64,000 nt of DNA from a virus. Made by a program: the position numbers and the translations under genes. The notes beneath the pieces were generated by a model, which was given only the letters and a program-made list of their open reading frames with translations, was not told the DNA's origin and did no database searches. Positions 31,916 through 40,481 of this stretch are shown here, one piece after another. Within the stretch, counting starts at the first letter, position 1; every line of letters begins with the position of its first letter. Location: the IMG/VR virus record IMGVR_UViG_3300042894_002372, positions 1 to 64,000 of that record; one strand, written 5' to 3'.

Positions 31916-34573
31916 TCACCATTCAAATAAAGTTTGGAATGTATTCTCTGTGTTGGTGGCACTTGCCAAGTCCCAATCCAGCACACCCAACAAGTTGTCA
32001 ATTTTTTGATCCACAACAGTGGCCTCCATCAATCCATCATCAAATGGCAGTTCTGTGAACCAAGCAGGCAAGCGTTGTTCATCTGTGGGATAACCAATTG
32101 ACGTCCACCCAAGAGCATTGCTTTTAAGTTTACACACAATAGTTTTCATACCATCAACAATTTGCATACTGTAGTTGTCGCCATTCATTTTCCGCATGTT
32201 GTTCCAGTTCATGGCAGCTCGCACATGTCCTGGCATATTGGCTTTGCCAAGCCTTGCCTCTTCTGCACCATACTTGGTCAAGTTGTTCACACGCTTGGGC
32301 GACCCTTTTTCCCAGCCCGGACGTTCCATAAACTCATATTTGAATTCACGAATACGTGCTACAATGGAATCTCTGTCAGCACCATGCAATGTACTATTTA
32401 GAATTTCCAACAAGAAGTCTTGAATTACCTTAGGTGTATCACTACGCTTCAAGTCCAGGCCCATGGCCTTGGTCTTGCCCTTCTTGCCTTCCACATCCAG
32501 TCGCTTGCCTTCCAAGTCAATGATGTTCACAGCATAGCGTTTCTTTGTGATAAACAGGCCACGATCTGCCACCAGTTCTCGACCTGCCGCAATCAACGCA
32601 CCCATCTCTCTTGGACAGTGAAATGCCTGTTCCATGAAGCCTGGAAAACTCTCATTCACTTGTTCAGCAATAGAGTCATACAAGGCAATGGCAGTTTCCT
32701 TGTTCCACGCCATACGACCTTCTGCTACTTCTTTCTTCAGCACTGGCCACGCAGTAAAGTAGCAGGAGTCTGTGTCACCATAGATGATGGCTTCGCCGGT
32801 GTGATCATACACACCTGTGATACATTCGTTGATGTGTGCATCCATGTGCCGGGCAATGGCACGACCAGTTAGTGTAGTGCTTTGTCCAATGCGATGATCG
32901 AAGAACCTGCAACCAGGATTTAAAATAGCACCATATAACGAGTTCAAGTTAATCTTCTTGACCAACTGTCGCTTGTCCCAGAATGCTTCTTCTTTCTTGT
33001 CCCGGGCTGTTTTCTTTTTGGCCTGTAGTTCTTTACGTTCACTGTACCAACGTTCCAACAAGCCTGGGATGATACCCTTCTTTTCGTATGTGAGAATAGT
33101 ACCGTTAGCACTCATGATCCAAGGCTGATTGCTGTCAAACATGATGGTCCAGATCTCTGCGGCACTGTGTGTGCTTTCTGTGCCATCTTGCCAGTCAATA
33201 GTGATCTCTGTGCCACGTTGCTGTTCCATTACCGCAGTGTATTCCAAACTGCCAAACAAGCCCTCCCAGGCAGCCGCAAAACTTGCACCCTTGGCAATTT
33301 TTTCTTTGATGTAGTGATCACTCATGATGGGACGCAGTTGGCCTACTACAGTTTCTGGTCCCATGTTCATGGCACGAATGGCCGATGGATATAGACTGTT
33401 GATGTCGACTGATCCAATCCAGTCATGCAGGCCCTTCTTTGGATACGCAACATACGCACCTGCGGCCTGGGTGTCATCGTCTGTGAGTCGTTGCTTGCGA
33501 TTGGGCACTACCATGCCACGTTCGTGCGCTTCATTGATAATGGCCTGCTCAGTCACTGCCACAGCACCCATTGTGGTTTGTAGTAGCACAGTATTGGCGT
33601 GTGCCAGTTCGCTGGCTAGACTCAAGAACTGTAGTTTACGATCCAGTTTGTGCAACAACAGTGTATCTTGTCTGTTGTATTCAATAAACTTTTTAAAGTG
33701 TTGGTTGTACAAAGCATCCAGGGTGCCTTCAAACTGTGTCTTGCGTTCGTTGAGTTCGTACTCGCCAATGGCATCTAAACTGTACGAATGGCGTTCTTCA
33801 TATGTGTACTTGCGATACAGTTGCATATAGTCCATATGCACACGACCAATCAAGTCATATGTTTGGCTTTCACTGCCAAAGCGTTCAAACATACGCATCT
33901 TGGGCAGTTGTCCCCACAGACAGAACTTACGTGTGTCGTCTTTGCTCAGCACACGAGTGCAACGATTCACAGTGTAGGGAATATCGTAGCCTTCTGAGTT
34001 CCAGCCACTCAGCACGTCTGCATCTTCGATCAAGTCCAGGAATGTTTTGATCATGTCCTCTTCTCGTTCAAACAAGATGGTATTTTCAAAGTCCTTCACA
34101 AGATCTTGTGCAGTTGCCCACGATAAGCCTTTGGGCGGAACTGCCAATGTGACCAATTGATCTAACCAGTTCAGGTAGACTGAGATTGCAGTGATGGGGT
34201 TGAATGGATCATCCACAGGCGAGAAACCTCGTTCTTTGTCAAAGTCTACCTCAATGTCGAAAAATGCAACATTGAGTTCTGGAGCGTCTTGGTCTTTGTA
34301 GTTTTCTTCTAAGCAACGAAAGATAGGGTTAATATCACTCTCATACAATTGTTTGCTAGAGTGCATGCGAACTTCCTTGCGGAACTCTTTGTTGTTGCGT
34401 GTTGAGAAACGACTCACAGGTGTTCCATAGATACTTTGGAACTTGCCTCGAGGGTCATCGTAGTAAAAGATGTAGTTGGCAGGATACTCTTGGTATTTCC
34501 TCACGCCGTCTCGGCGTTCTACAACGTGGATGCGATCGTGTTCACGATCAAATAGTGCGTCAATATAACTCAT
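31916..34573 (-). CDS. 43: Family B DNA polymerase (T4 gp43-like)
   Basis: An 885-residue replicative polymerase (T4: 898). Exonuclease motifs: NVAFFDIEVDFD, LSGWNSEGYDIPY and the later YNRQDTLLLHKL. Polymerase motifs: VDINSLYPSAIRAMN, KKINLNSLYGAI and IIYGDTDSCYF. The C-terminus (NLLGVLDWDLA...TLFEW) fits the clamp-binding tail. Preceded by GGAG and a short leader with a GTTCC/GGAAC hairpin (about 34610-34625). Confidence 0.97.
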   Translation of the reverse strand: MSYIDALFDREHDRIHVVERRDGVRKYQEYPANYIFYYDDPRGKFQSIYGTPVSRFSTRNNKEFRKEVRMHSSKQLYESDINPIFRCLEENYKDQDAPELNVAFFDIEVDFDKERGFSPVDDPFNPITAISVYLNWLDQLVTLAVPPKGLSWATAQDLVKDFENTILFEREEDMIKTFLDLIEDADVLSGWNSEGYDIPYTVNRCTRVLSKDDTRKFCLWGQLPKMRMFERFGSESQTYDLIGRVHMDYMQLYRKYTYEERHSYSLDAIGEYELNERKTQFEGTLDALYNQHFKKFIEYNRQDTLLLHKLDRKLQFLSLASELAHANTVLLQTTMGAVAVTEQAIINEAHERGMVVPNRKQRLTDDDTQAAGAYVAYPKKGLHDWIGSVDINSLYPSAIRAMNMGPETVVGQLRPIMSDHYIKEKIAKGASFAAAWEGLFGSLEYTAVMEQQRGTEITIDWQDGTESTHSAAEIWTIMFDSNQPWIMSANGTILTYEKKGIIPGLLERWYSERKELQAKKKTARDKKEEAFWDKRQLVKKINLNSLYGAILNPGCRFFDHRIGQSTTLTGRAIARHMDAHINECITGVYDHTGEAIIYGDTDSCYFTAWPVLKKEVAEGRMAWNKETAIALYDSIAEQVNESFPGFMEQAFHCPREMGALIAAGRELVADRGLFITKKRYAVNIIDLEGKRLDVEGKKGKTKAMGLDLKRSDTPKVIQDFLLEILNSTLHGADRDSIVARIREFKYEFMERPGWEKGSPKRVNNLTKYGAEEARLGKANMPGHVRAAMNWNNMRKMNGDNYSMQIVDGMKTIVCKLKSNALGWTSIGYPTDEQRLPAWFTELPFDDGLMEATVVDQKIDNLLGVLDWDLASATNTENTFQTLFEW

Positions 34574-34645
34574 AGTCTCCGTTTGTGGCCGGTAAGCCGT
34601 GATTCATGTTCCTTACGGGAACGACTCGCTGTTGTAAAACAGTAC

Positions 34646-34909
34646 TTATAGAGTTTTGCCAACAGTCTCAAGAATTGTTTCAAGTGTTTCGTGGTCTTGT
34701 TTTTCTTTACCAAATTCAGCTTTGTGTGCTAACTTGATAGCCTTCTTTAAGATGGCAGGCTTGACTTCTAGTTCCTCAGCAATGGCTTTGATGGTGTCGT
34801 TGAGACCACCTTGCAGTGTGTCAATTTCGTGCATGACCTGCATGCCCTCGTTGATGATTTGAACGAGTTTGATCTTTTGATCGCCGTTGAATGATTTGGG
34901 TTGTGACAT
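34646..34909 (-). CDS. dsbA: DsbA-like double-stranded DNA-binding protein
   Basis: An 87-residue helical protein with TLQGGLNDTIKAIAEELEVKPAILKKAIKLAHK, similar to T4 DsbA, which binds DNA near late promoters and aids late transcription. Expressed from a near-consensus promoter (34929-34957), upstream of the polymerase. Confidence 0.6.
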   Translation of the reverse strand: MSQPKSFNGDQKIKLVQIINEGMQVMHEIDTLQGGLNDTIKAIAEELEVKPAILKKAIKLAHKAEFGKEKQDHETLETILETVGKTL

Positions 34910-34928
34910 AAAATGCTCCTTGTTTTCT

Positions 34929-34957
34929 ATTATATACTTGTTCTAGCGCAAAGTCAA
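34929..34957 (-). promoter_or_regulatory. Sigma70-type promoter for dsbA-43
   Basis: Minus-strand -35 TTGACT (34952-34957), 17-base spacer, -10 TATAAT (34929-34934). Confidence 0.8.
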
Positions 34958-34994
34958 ATATTGTTTGGCTCAAGATTACCAAATAAATATCTGC

Positions 34995-35876
34995 ATGTCA
35001 AAAATATATGTAGAAATAAACCAAGCAATTGATTTTAACATTGATATTTACAATACCCCCATTGGTGAACAGTTCTTTAATCAGCATGTGGAAATTACCA
35101 AACAAGATCCAGTTCGTGCAGTGCCTGTTGTTACAGATTTTACCAAATACACAATTAACTATTTTATAAAATTAATCGAAGAAGCACGTGACACCAATAC
35201 AGTAGACTGGTCCATGTACAATATTCAAGCCGGCCCGGAACATTACGAGTCTAACCAGTTGCATTTTAATTCAATGCATAAAGATTTAGAAGTAACAGCA
35301 GGAATCAACAAATATGCAGGACTTGATAAAGAACAAATAAAATTAGTTGACGAATTGCATTGTTGCCTGCACAGTTTAGAAACCACTGAAGCCCCTCTTG
35401 ATTACAATTTTACAGGACGGTCGTTTGCTAACATTAGTTATTTTATTAATGGCCCAACAGACAATCAAATGCCCGAGCCTGTAAAATTTGCCAGAGTAAT
35501 CAAACCAGGCGAGGTACAGTTAGATTACCCGTATGTGGGCAAAGAACCATTCTTTTGCATGATGCACAATGATAATTCAATGTTATTACAAACTTGTAAA
35601 ATGATTGATCGTGTCAGCCTTAATTGGAAATTACATCTCAACGATTTCAATGGTACCCACTGGGGGCCAGCGCCGTGGCCCAATGATGTGAATGCCGCGC
35701 TCACTGAGTGGTACTATACAAATCAACTTGACCTAACAATGCTAGGATACAGTTTAGAAAAAATAATAGACCATACTGGATTTTGTATTCCAGGTAGAAT
35801 TGACAATCTGTCCAAACTTGAGTACATGAGAAACACTCCAAACATCCAGATCACTGGATATCAACTTATTAATTAA
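34995..35876 (+). CDS. Hypothetical protein, plus-strand island
   Basis: A 293-residue protein. Start at MSKIYVEINQAIDF: the late-type motif CAAATAAATATC ends three bases upstream. Segments QLHFNSMHKDLE, GRSFANISYFINGP and FFCMMHNDNSMLL are distinctive, but no family is recognised. A later SYSLEKIIDHTGFC recalls short segments of the other plus-strand proteins. Coupled to the next plus-strand gene, whose ATG comes two bases after its stop. Confidence 0.6.
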   Translation: MSKIYVEINQAIDFNIDIYNTPIGEQFFNQHVEITKQDPVRAVPVVTDFTKYTINYFIKLIEEARDTNTVDWSMYNIQAGPEHYESNQLHFNSMHKDLEVTAGINKYAGLDKEQIKLVDELHCCLHSLETTEAPLDYNFTGRSFANISYFINGPTDNQMPEPVKFARVIKPGEVQLDYPYVGKEPFFCMMHNDNSMLLQTCKMIDRVSLNWKLHLNDFNGTHWGPAPWPNDVNAALTEWYYTNQLDLTMLGYSLEKIIDHTGFCIPGRIDNLSKLEYMRNTPNIQITGYQLIN

Positions 35877-35878
35877 AC

Positions 35879-37249
35879 ATGAATAAAGATTTTCCAAACA
35901 TTGCAGTGGTACTGTACGACAATTTAAAACCTGAATGTGCTGATATCGCACAGAACTTGATTGACTTGACTGAGTTTAAACTGTGCGGGCGATACCAGTT
36001 TAATCTATATCAAACAAAAACGCTCACTGAAGAATTAAAAAAACTGGCTGAGCAAGGGTACGACTGGGCCGGCGTAGTTGCCGCTGGAAACTTCTTGCAA
36101 AATCAAACATTGGTAATTGACACAATTGAACATGCCAAATTAGAAAATGCACCAATGGCCTGTCACATATTAGATCGTGGCGGCTATTATCATTTACACC
36201 CACAATGGTTTGCACTTGATTTACAGGCATGGACAGCAGTTGGTCAACCTGCATTCGAAGAACAGTCTGGCCCAGTCACGTTTACTACACGTAAAACACA
36301 TCGTGATACAGACAATGCACACGATGATTATACTCCTTGGTGGGTAGCACCCGAGTCAGAAGAGTTGGTAGAATACACTAGCGATTATCAATATACCGGT
36401 ATCAATGTTATTGCTGAGTTTATTCGTGCCGGGCACCGCATAACTAATATTTCCAATGAGATCAGACAGAAGAAAAATTATTGCTATCCTGATCATGGAC
36501 ATGACGATATTGTAAAACTAATTGCTGATAAAAATCACGAGCCCCAGGACGAAGCACTTTGGTGGTTTGGATTTGCTATGCGGCAAATTACCAAAAACTT
36601 GGACACTGGTTATTATGTGTTGAACACCGAAACATTGATTGATCCGCAAGAGATGAAACGTCGGCCGCTTGATTGTTTTGTTGGGGTATGTGGCGGACTC
36701 AAGCCTGCTTGTATAACTGGCAATGATAATTTTGTTGCCAACACCATTGTGTATCTATTTGATATCAGCCGAGCGGCAATAGAGTGGCAGCAGTATTTGT
36801 TGGCAGAGTGGAACGGTGATTTTGATGTGTTTGAAAGTGTTTGGCACAAATTTCAATCAGCGCATCCAGACTATGGTCCTATGTATCACAGTCATCAGTC
36901 AATCGCTGACAACATAGATTGGTTTTTGAACAATGCCGGATTAACAAGAACTGATTTTCGCGCAAGATGGATCAAGTATTGTGGCATGACACACACATTT
37001 GTACACCTTGACCTTATGGATGCTGACGCCACTGCAAAAATACTAGAAATAACCAATCAATCTGCGTTGGGATCCTATTTGTGGACCAGCAATGCATTTG
37101 TCATGGACTATCTGATGTTTTTTAAAACTCGGGCCTGGGCCTTGAACAAGACTCAGAGCTTTATCAACGAACTTGCTGCCAATACTGCACAACCTATTTT
37201 GTTAGAGAATCAAGGTTCTCTTAAACACATATTACCCAATGTGCAGTAG
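35879..37249 (+). CDS. Hypothetical protein, plus-strand island
   Basis: A 456-residue protein. N-terminal FPNIAVVLYDNLKPECADIA and YDWAGVVAAGNFLQ look like a Rossmann-type start; FVGVCGGLKPACITG, HDDIVKLIADKNHEPQ and YCGMTHTFVHLDLMDA are notable. No family recognised. The end overlaps the convergent oxygenase gene by 18 bases. Confidence 0.6.
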   Translation: MNKDFPNIAVVLYDNLKPECADIAQNLIDLTEFKLCGRYQFNLYQTKTLTEELKKLAEQGYDWAGVVAAGNFLQNQTLVIDTIEHAKLENAPMACHILDRGGYYHLHPQWFALDLQAWTAVGQPAFEEQSGPVTFTTRKTHRDTDNAHDDYTPWWVAPESEELVEYTSDYQYTGINVIAEFIRAGHRITNISNEIRQKKNYCYPDHGHDDIVKLIADKNHEPQDEALWWFGFAMRQITKNLDTGYYVLNTETLIDPQEMKRRPLDCFVGVCGGLKPACITGNDNFVANTIVYLFDISRAAIEWQQYLLAEWNGDFDVFESVWHKFQSAHPDYGPMYHSHQSIADNIDWFLNNAGLTRTDFRARWIKYCGMTHTFVHLDLMDADATAKILEITNQSALGSYLWTSNAFVMDYLMFFKTRAWALNKTQSFINELAANTAQPILLENQGSLKHILPNVQ

Positions 37250-37897
37250 AATGATGTCTTTTTGATCAACCAACCGATGCTGTACCCAGTTGGAACTGCA
37301 ATGTACATGTGTGCGATCAAACATGCCAATTGACCCCAGCTGGTAGTTGTACACACCGTCCAACAGCCAGGTGTCCACAATAGACGGAGTTCCTGCCCAG
37401 CAATGATTGACTTCCTGAGTCTGACTAACAGTGCTTATAACAGGAAATCGATTGTTGTCGGCAATAAATTCTTTAAAGTATTGCTGTAAGTCATCATTAG
37501 TCAAGAATGCCCGATCCCATATTACAGTTTTAAACACCCCGTTGATATTTTCATCTAATGGGATGATTGCACTTTTGGCATAATTTAGATCTGTGGTAGG
37601 GTATACACCGTCAACATGCAGTTGGTGCGGCAAGTATTGTCGCTGATAGGCCATGTAAAAGAATGTACCGCGAGGAACATACCGATATAAAATATCACCC
37701 ATTCGCCGAAATGCTTCATCACCTGGCTGCAATATGTGTCTGCGATCAATGTTTGTAATTTCCTGTCCATAGATGCGCAGTGAATCTTCAACACTGTAAG
37801 GACGATCCACTGGATCAACATCAATAAGTGCTGCCAGGTCAGATTTAAACCACACAATGTCGTCAGCAGTTAGTGCATTTTCAAAAGTTTCAACCAT
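37232..37897 (-). CDS. 2-oxoglutarate/Fe(II) oxygenase-like protein
   Basis: A 221-residue protein. LPHQLHVDGVYP gives a His-x-Asp metal pair and IGMFDRTHVHCSSNW a downstream His, the pattern of 2OG oxygenases; IIPLDENINGVFKTVIWD is a typical core strand. It overlaps the next hydroxylase-like gene by eight bases. Hydroxylation of a protein or small molecule is expected; target unknown. Confidence 0.6.
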   Translation of the reverse strand: MVETFENALTADDIVWFKSDLAALIDVDPVDRPYSVEDSLRIYGQEITNIDRRHILQPGDEAFRRMGDILYRYVPRGTFFYMAYQRQYLPHQLHVDGVYPTTDLNYAKSAIIPLDENINGVFKTVIWDRAFLTNDDLQQYFKEFIADNNRFPVISTVSQTQEVNHCWAGTPSIVDTWLLDGVYNYQLGSIGMFDRTHVHCSSNWVQHRLVDQKDIILLHIG

Positions 37898-38603
37898 TTT
37901 TTATCGCCTCTCGATAGCTGTTTACAACCAAGTGATTCCACTCTGGGTTGCGCCATGCGCCGTGTACAATCATGTGGAATCGATCAGTATCACTGTTGTT
38001 ATGTACTGCATGCTGATAGTGGTTGTTGAACAAAAATACACTGCCGCTATTTCTAAAAGGCACAGTGCCATGTATGTTGGTTAGTCTGCAATCCTCTGGA
38101 TTGTTTAGAGAAATGTTTACAGCGGCACCAGGGGTATTGTTTACATTGTCGCTATGGGGTGCAATGTATCCTCCAGGTTCGACCAACATGTATCGTAGTC
38201 GTTGATATTGATTGTACGGAAACACATCTTTAAAAAATTTCACAGTAACCGGGCACTGATCTTGTATTTCAGTCCAATTGTACTTGACTTTGTCAGGATC
38301 TAGGCCATATGTCTGCGGAACATTAGTCATTGTAGCACCGATGCCATGTACAGCCAAACTACGCCAGCCCTTCATTCCCGCTTCTTCGCCGCGATGGAAT
38401 ACAAACATGTCTCGCAAGGCCTGTGCTTCTTGGTACATTTCTGCGTAGGGTGCGTCAATACCAAGAATTTCTAGCCACGGTGCTTGACTGTGTTTTAAAA
38501 TCCAATCAGCTTGGAAATGCACATCGCCTTCTGGAAGTGGCAACAACTCAAATGTATTCTTATCATTGTATTGATCTAAAAATTCTTTAATCCACTGTTC
38601 CAT
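37890..38603 (-). CDS. Aspartyl/asparaginyl beta-hydroxylase-like oxygenase
   Basis: A 237-residue protein. EPGGYIAPHSDNVNN has the His-x-Asp motif, NNHYQHAVHNNSDTDRFHMIVHG the distal His and the 2OG-binding Arg. These match the Asp/Asn beta-hydroxylase family. It forms an overlapping pair with the oxygenase below and the radical SAM gene above, suggesting a joint modification pathway. Confidence 0.75.
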   Translation of the reverse strand: MEQWIKEFLDQYNDKNTFELLPLPEGDVHFQADWILKHSQAPWLEILGIDAPYAEMYQEAQALRDMFVFHRGEEAGMKGWRSLAVHGIGATMTNVPQTYGLDPDKVKYNWTEIQDQCPVTVKFFKDVFPYNQYQRLRYMLVEPGGYIAPHSDNVNNTPGAAVNISLNNPEDCRLTNIHGTVPFRNSGSVFLFNNHYQHAVHNNSDTDRFHMIVHGAWRNPEWNHLVVNSYREAIKNG

Positions 38604-39666
38604 TGCTTATTTCCTTGTTGTTTAACACAGTGTTTAACACTTGTCTTTCCCAGTGTTGATACTTTCTACCACAATGAGAATCACACAAGATTAATCTGCC
38701 ATCTTTGTATTTTTCTATTTTCCAACGTTCTTCAATTTGATTGAACCATTCTGTTGCGGCTTCAATTCCTATTTCGAGTGCATTGTTGTTGACATGGTCC
38801 ACAATGGTCTTTAGTTGTGTGTGGACCAGATCGTACCAAGGTCCATCCATAAATGTACGGGGAAATGCACCAAGATAACAGCAAGGATACACTTCTCCAT
38901 TGGCAGCAATAAAAATAGTTTCACTGCGATTGCTGTAACAATCCAGTGTTTCTTTTTCTTCTGGCGGCAGCCGTGGAGTTGTATGGTCTTTCCATTGTAT
39001 TATTTGATCAATAGTGCGTGGCCCATTGCGGTCATCAACAATGCCTAAGATATGTGTCATATTTCCATGGCGGTCAAATGCTGGTCCGTAGTCCCGACCG
39101 TGATCAGTAAGATCAAATCTATAAAACCCCAAGATTTTAGCCATGTCGCGACAGGCATCAATTTGATGCAAGTTATGTTGAAATTTAATCATTTTCCACA
39201 CAGCACTACTGCCATTGGACATTGCCGTCTGCGCATTGCGAATGATATTTTGCCAGTTAGTGTCTACTCTATACATGGCATGAGTGTCTTCAAGCCCGTC
39301 AAGATCAAATATTATTTCCACATTGCACTGACCAATGCGTGTCCAGAATTCTCGATCTCTGGCGCTGCCATTGGTATTGATTGTGATTCTAGTGGAGGGA
39401 TTAACACTACGGAAGTACTCAACAATTTCCACAGCGTCTGGTGCCATTATGAAATCGCCAAAGTTGCCGCAAAAATCAATAAGCCTTAGTTGTCGAATAA
39501 AATCAACAGGAAATATCTGTTTTACTTGTTCCAGTGATAAAGATGTTTCAGGATACCCAAAGTTGTGCGGATATCCGTTTGCATTTCTTACACACAATGG
39601 GCATCGTGCGTTGCAAAGTGTTGTGAGTTCTAGGTGTATCTCTTTAACATTATCGATGGTGATCAT
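38587..39666 (-). CDS. Radical SAM protein with C-terminal SPASM-like region
   Basis: A 359-residue protein. HLELTTLCNARCPLCVRN carries C-x3-C-x2-C near residue 17; FCGNFGDFIM and NTNGSARD are typical strands; DCYSNRSETIFIAANGEVYPCC and LCDSHCG supply auxiliary-cluster Cys. Such enzymes often modify peptides. It is coupled to two iron oxygenases downstream. A structured leader lies upstream at 39731-39766. Confidence 0.85.
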   Translation of the reverse strand: MITIDNVKEIHLELTTLCNARCPLCVRNANGYPHNFGYPETSLSLEQVKQIFPVDFIRQLRLIDFCGNFGDFIMAPDAVEIVEYFRSVNPSTRITINTNGSARDREFWTRIGQCNVEIIFDLDGLEDTHAMYRVDTNWQNIIRNAQTAMSNGSSAVWKMIKFQHNLHQIDACRDMAKILGFYRFDLTDHGRDYGPAFDRHGNMTHILGIVDDRNGPRTIDQIIQWKDHTTPRLPPEEKETLDCYSNRSETIFIAANGEVYPCCYLGAFPRTFMDGPWYDLVHTQLKTIVDHVNNNALEIGIEAATEWFNQIEERWKIEKYKDGRLILCDSHCGRKYQHWERQVLNTVLNNKEISNGTVD

Positions 39667-39730
39667 GATGTATATAGCTCACTTTTGGATTCCCGGTAGC
39701 GAATCGGGCCGTCCAAGGCAGCAGCCGCCT

Positions 39731-39766
39731 CACACTTACGGTAACAAGTACCGGTCCTAAGGTGTG
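39731..39766 (-). promoter_or_regulatory. Bulged hairpin in the 105-bp gap before the radical SAM gene
   Basis: CACAC/GTGTG, TTA/TAA and CGGTA/TACCG pair in order around the loop ACAAG, giving a long bulged hairpin. On the minus strand no U-run follows, so it looks more like a leader element of the 38587-39666 gene than a terminator. Confidence 0.4.
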
Positions 39767-39771
39767 TTCTT

Positions 39772-40404
39772 TTATTTGCCGGCAACTGCCAATGCGGCAC
39801 CTTTGTTAAAACTTGGTGACCAGGGTGAGTTGCCCTGCTTTAGACCTTTGCGCTTGCTCCATTCGTATCCTGCACGGTGCCCAGAGCAGTCTTTGGTACA
39901 CTGTGACCCCAAGAAACTTAGTTCGTCTAAATGATCTTTTAAAAATGTATCAGCAAATGCCTTGCACAGTTGTCGGATGCGTGGGTTGGTTGTGGTCTTG
40001 ACATGAAACTTTTTACGCACTTCGTCCTGTGATGGATCTGCGTAGCCTGCATACACTTTGTGTACACCAGACTGGTTGATTAGGTCTGTGCAACTTTCAC
40101 CATGCCGATCTGGCATGTCTTCTGTGCAAGGACTCAGTGTTGTGATTATGATGCTACCCGGGGGAATGTCGCCAAACTGTTCCTGATAAGCATCCATTGC
40201 CGCACGTTCTGCGTGTACACGTGAACCATCTTCTGCAGGATAGTTTATGGCACTTACACAATTGTCGTTGGGATCTAGTACTGCGGCAGCCACCATGCCC
40301 AGGTCAGTGTGGTCACGTTTGCCTTGAACTATTTGACTGCAGAGATCCACTAGAATGTTATCTAGTTTGTCTAAGTTTTTGATTCTGAAGTCACTTAACA
40401 GCAT
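39772..40404 (-). CDS. CMP/dCMP deaminase-like protein with extra C-terminal domain
   Basis: A 210-residue protein. RVHAERAAMDAYQ gives the His-Ala-Glu catalytic motif and LSPCTEDMPDRHGESC the Pro-Cys and second Cys, here separated by ten residues instead of two. The deaminase part ends near 165. The C-terminal part (SQCTKDCSGHRAGYEWS...SPSFNKGAALA) is a small module found, as I recall, in other phage proteins. Deaminase activity on a nucleotide is likely; the wide Cys spacing is odd. Confidence 0.7.
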   Translation of the reverse strand: MLLSDFRIKNLDKLDNILVDLCSQIVQGKRDHTDLGMVAAAVLDPNDNCVSAINYPAEDGSRVHAERAAMDAYQEQFGDIPPGSIIITTLSPCTEDMPDRHGESCTDLINQSGVHKVYAGYADPSQDEVRKKFHVKTTTNPRIRQLCKAFADTFLKDHLDELSFLGSQCTKDCSGHRAGYEWSKRKGLKQGNSPWSPSFNKGAALAVAGK

Positions 40405-40481
40405 TATACTGGTGAGTAGGGATTGCGGAAACGATCGTATCCGTCATCTTCTGGATATACAGGATAGTCGTTTGCGCTCAT
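40404..40481 (-). CDS. 25-residue protein coupled to both neighbours
   Basis: MSANDYPVYPEDDGYDR... (25 residues). Its ATG overlaps the upstream TGA (ATGA) and its TAA overlaps the downstream ATG (TAATG). This double coupling is strong support for translation. Rich in Tyr, Asp and Pro; function unknown, possibly only a coupling peptide. Confidence 0.6.
   Translation of the reverse strand: MSANDYPVYPEDDGYDRFRNPYSPV

Noticed and set aside
34600-34630. T4-type gp43 translational operator hairpin
   Set aside because: A GTTCC/GGAAC hairpin exists but lies too far from the polymerase ribosome site and its loop does not match the T4 operator.
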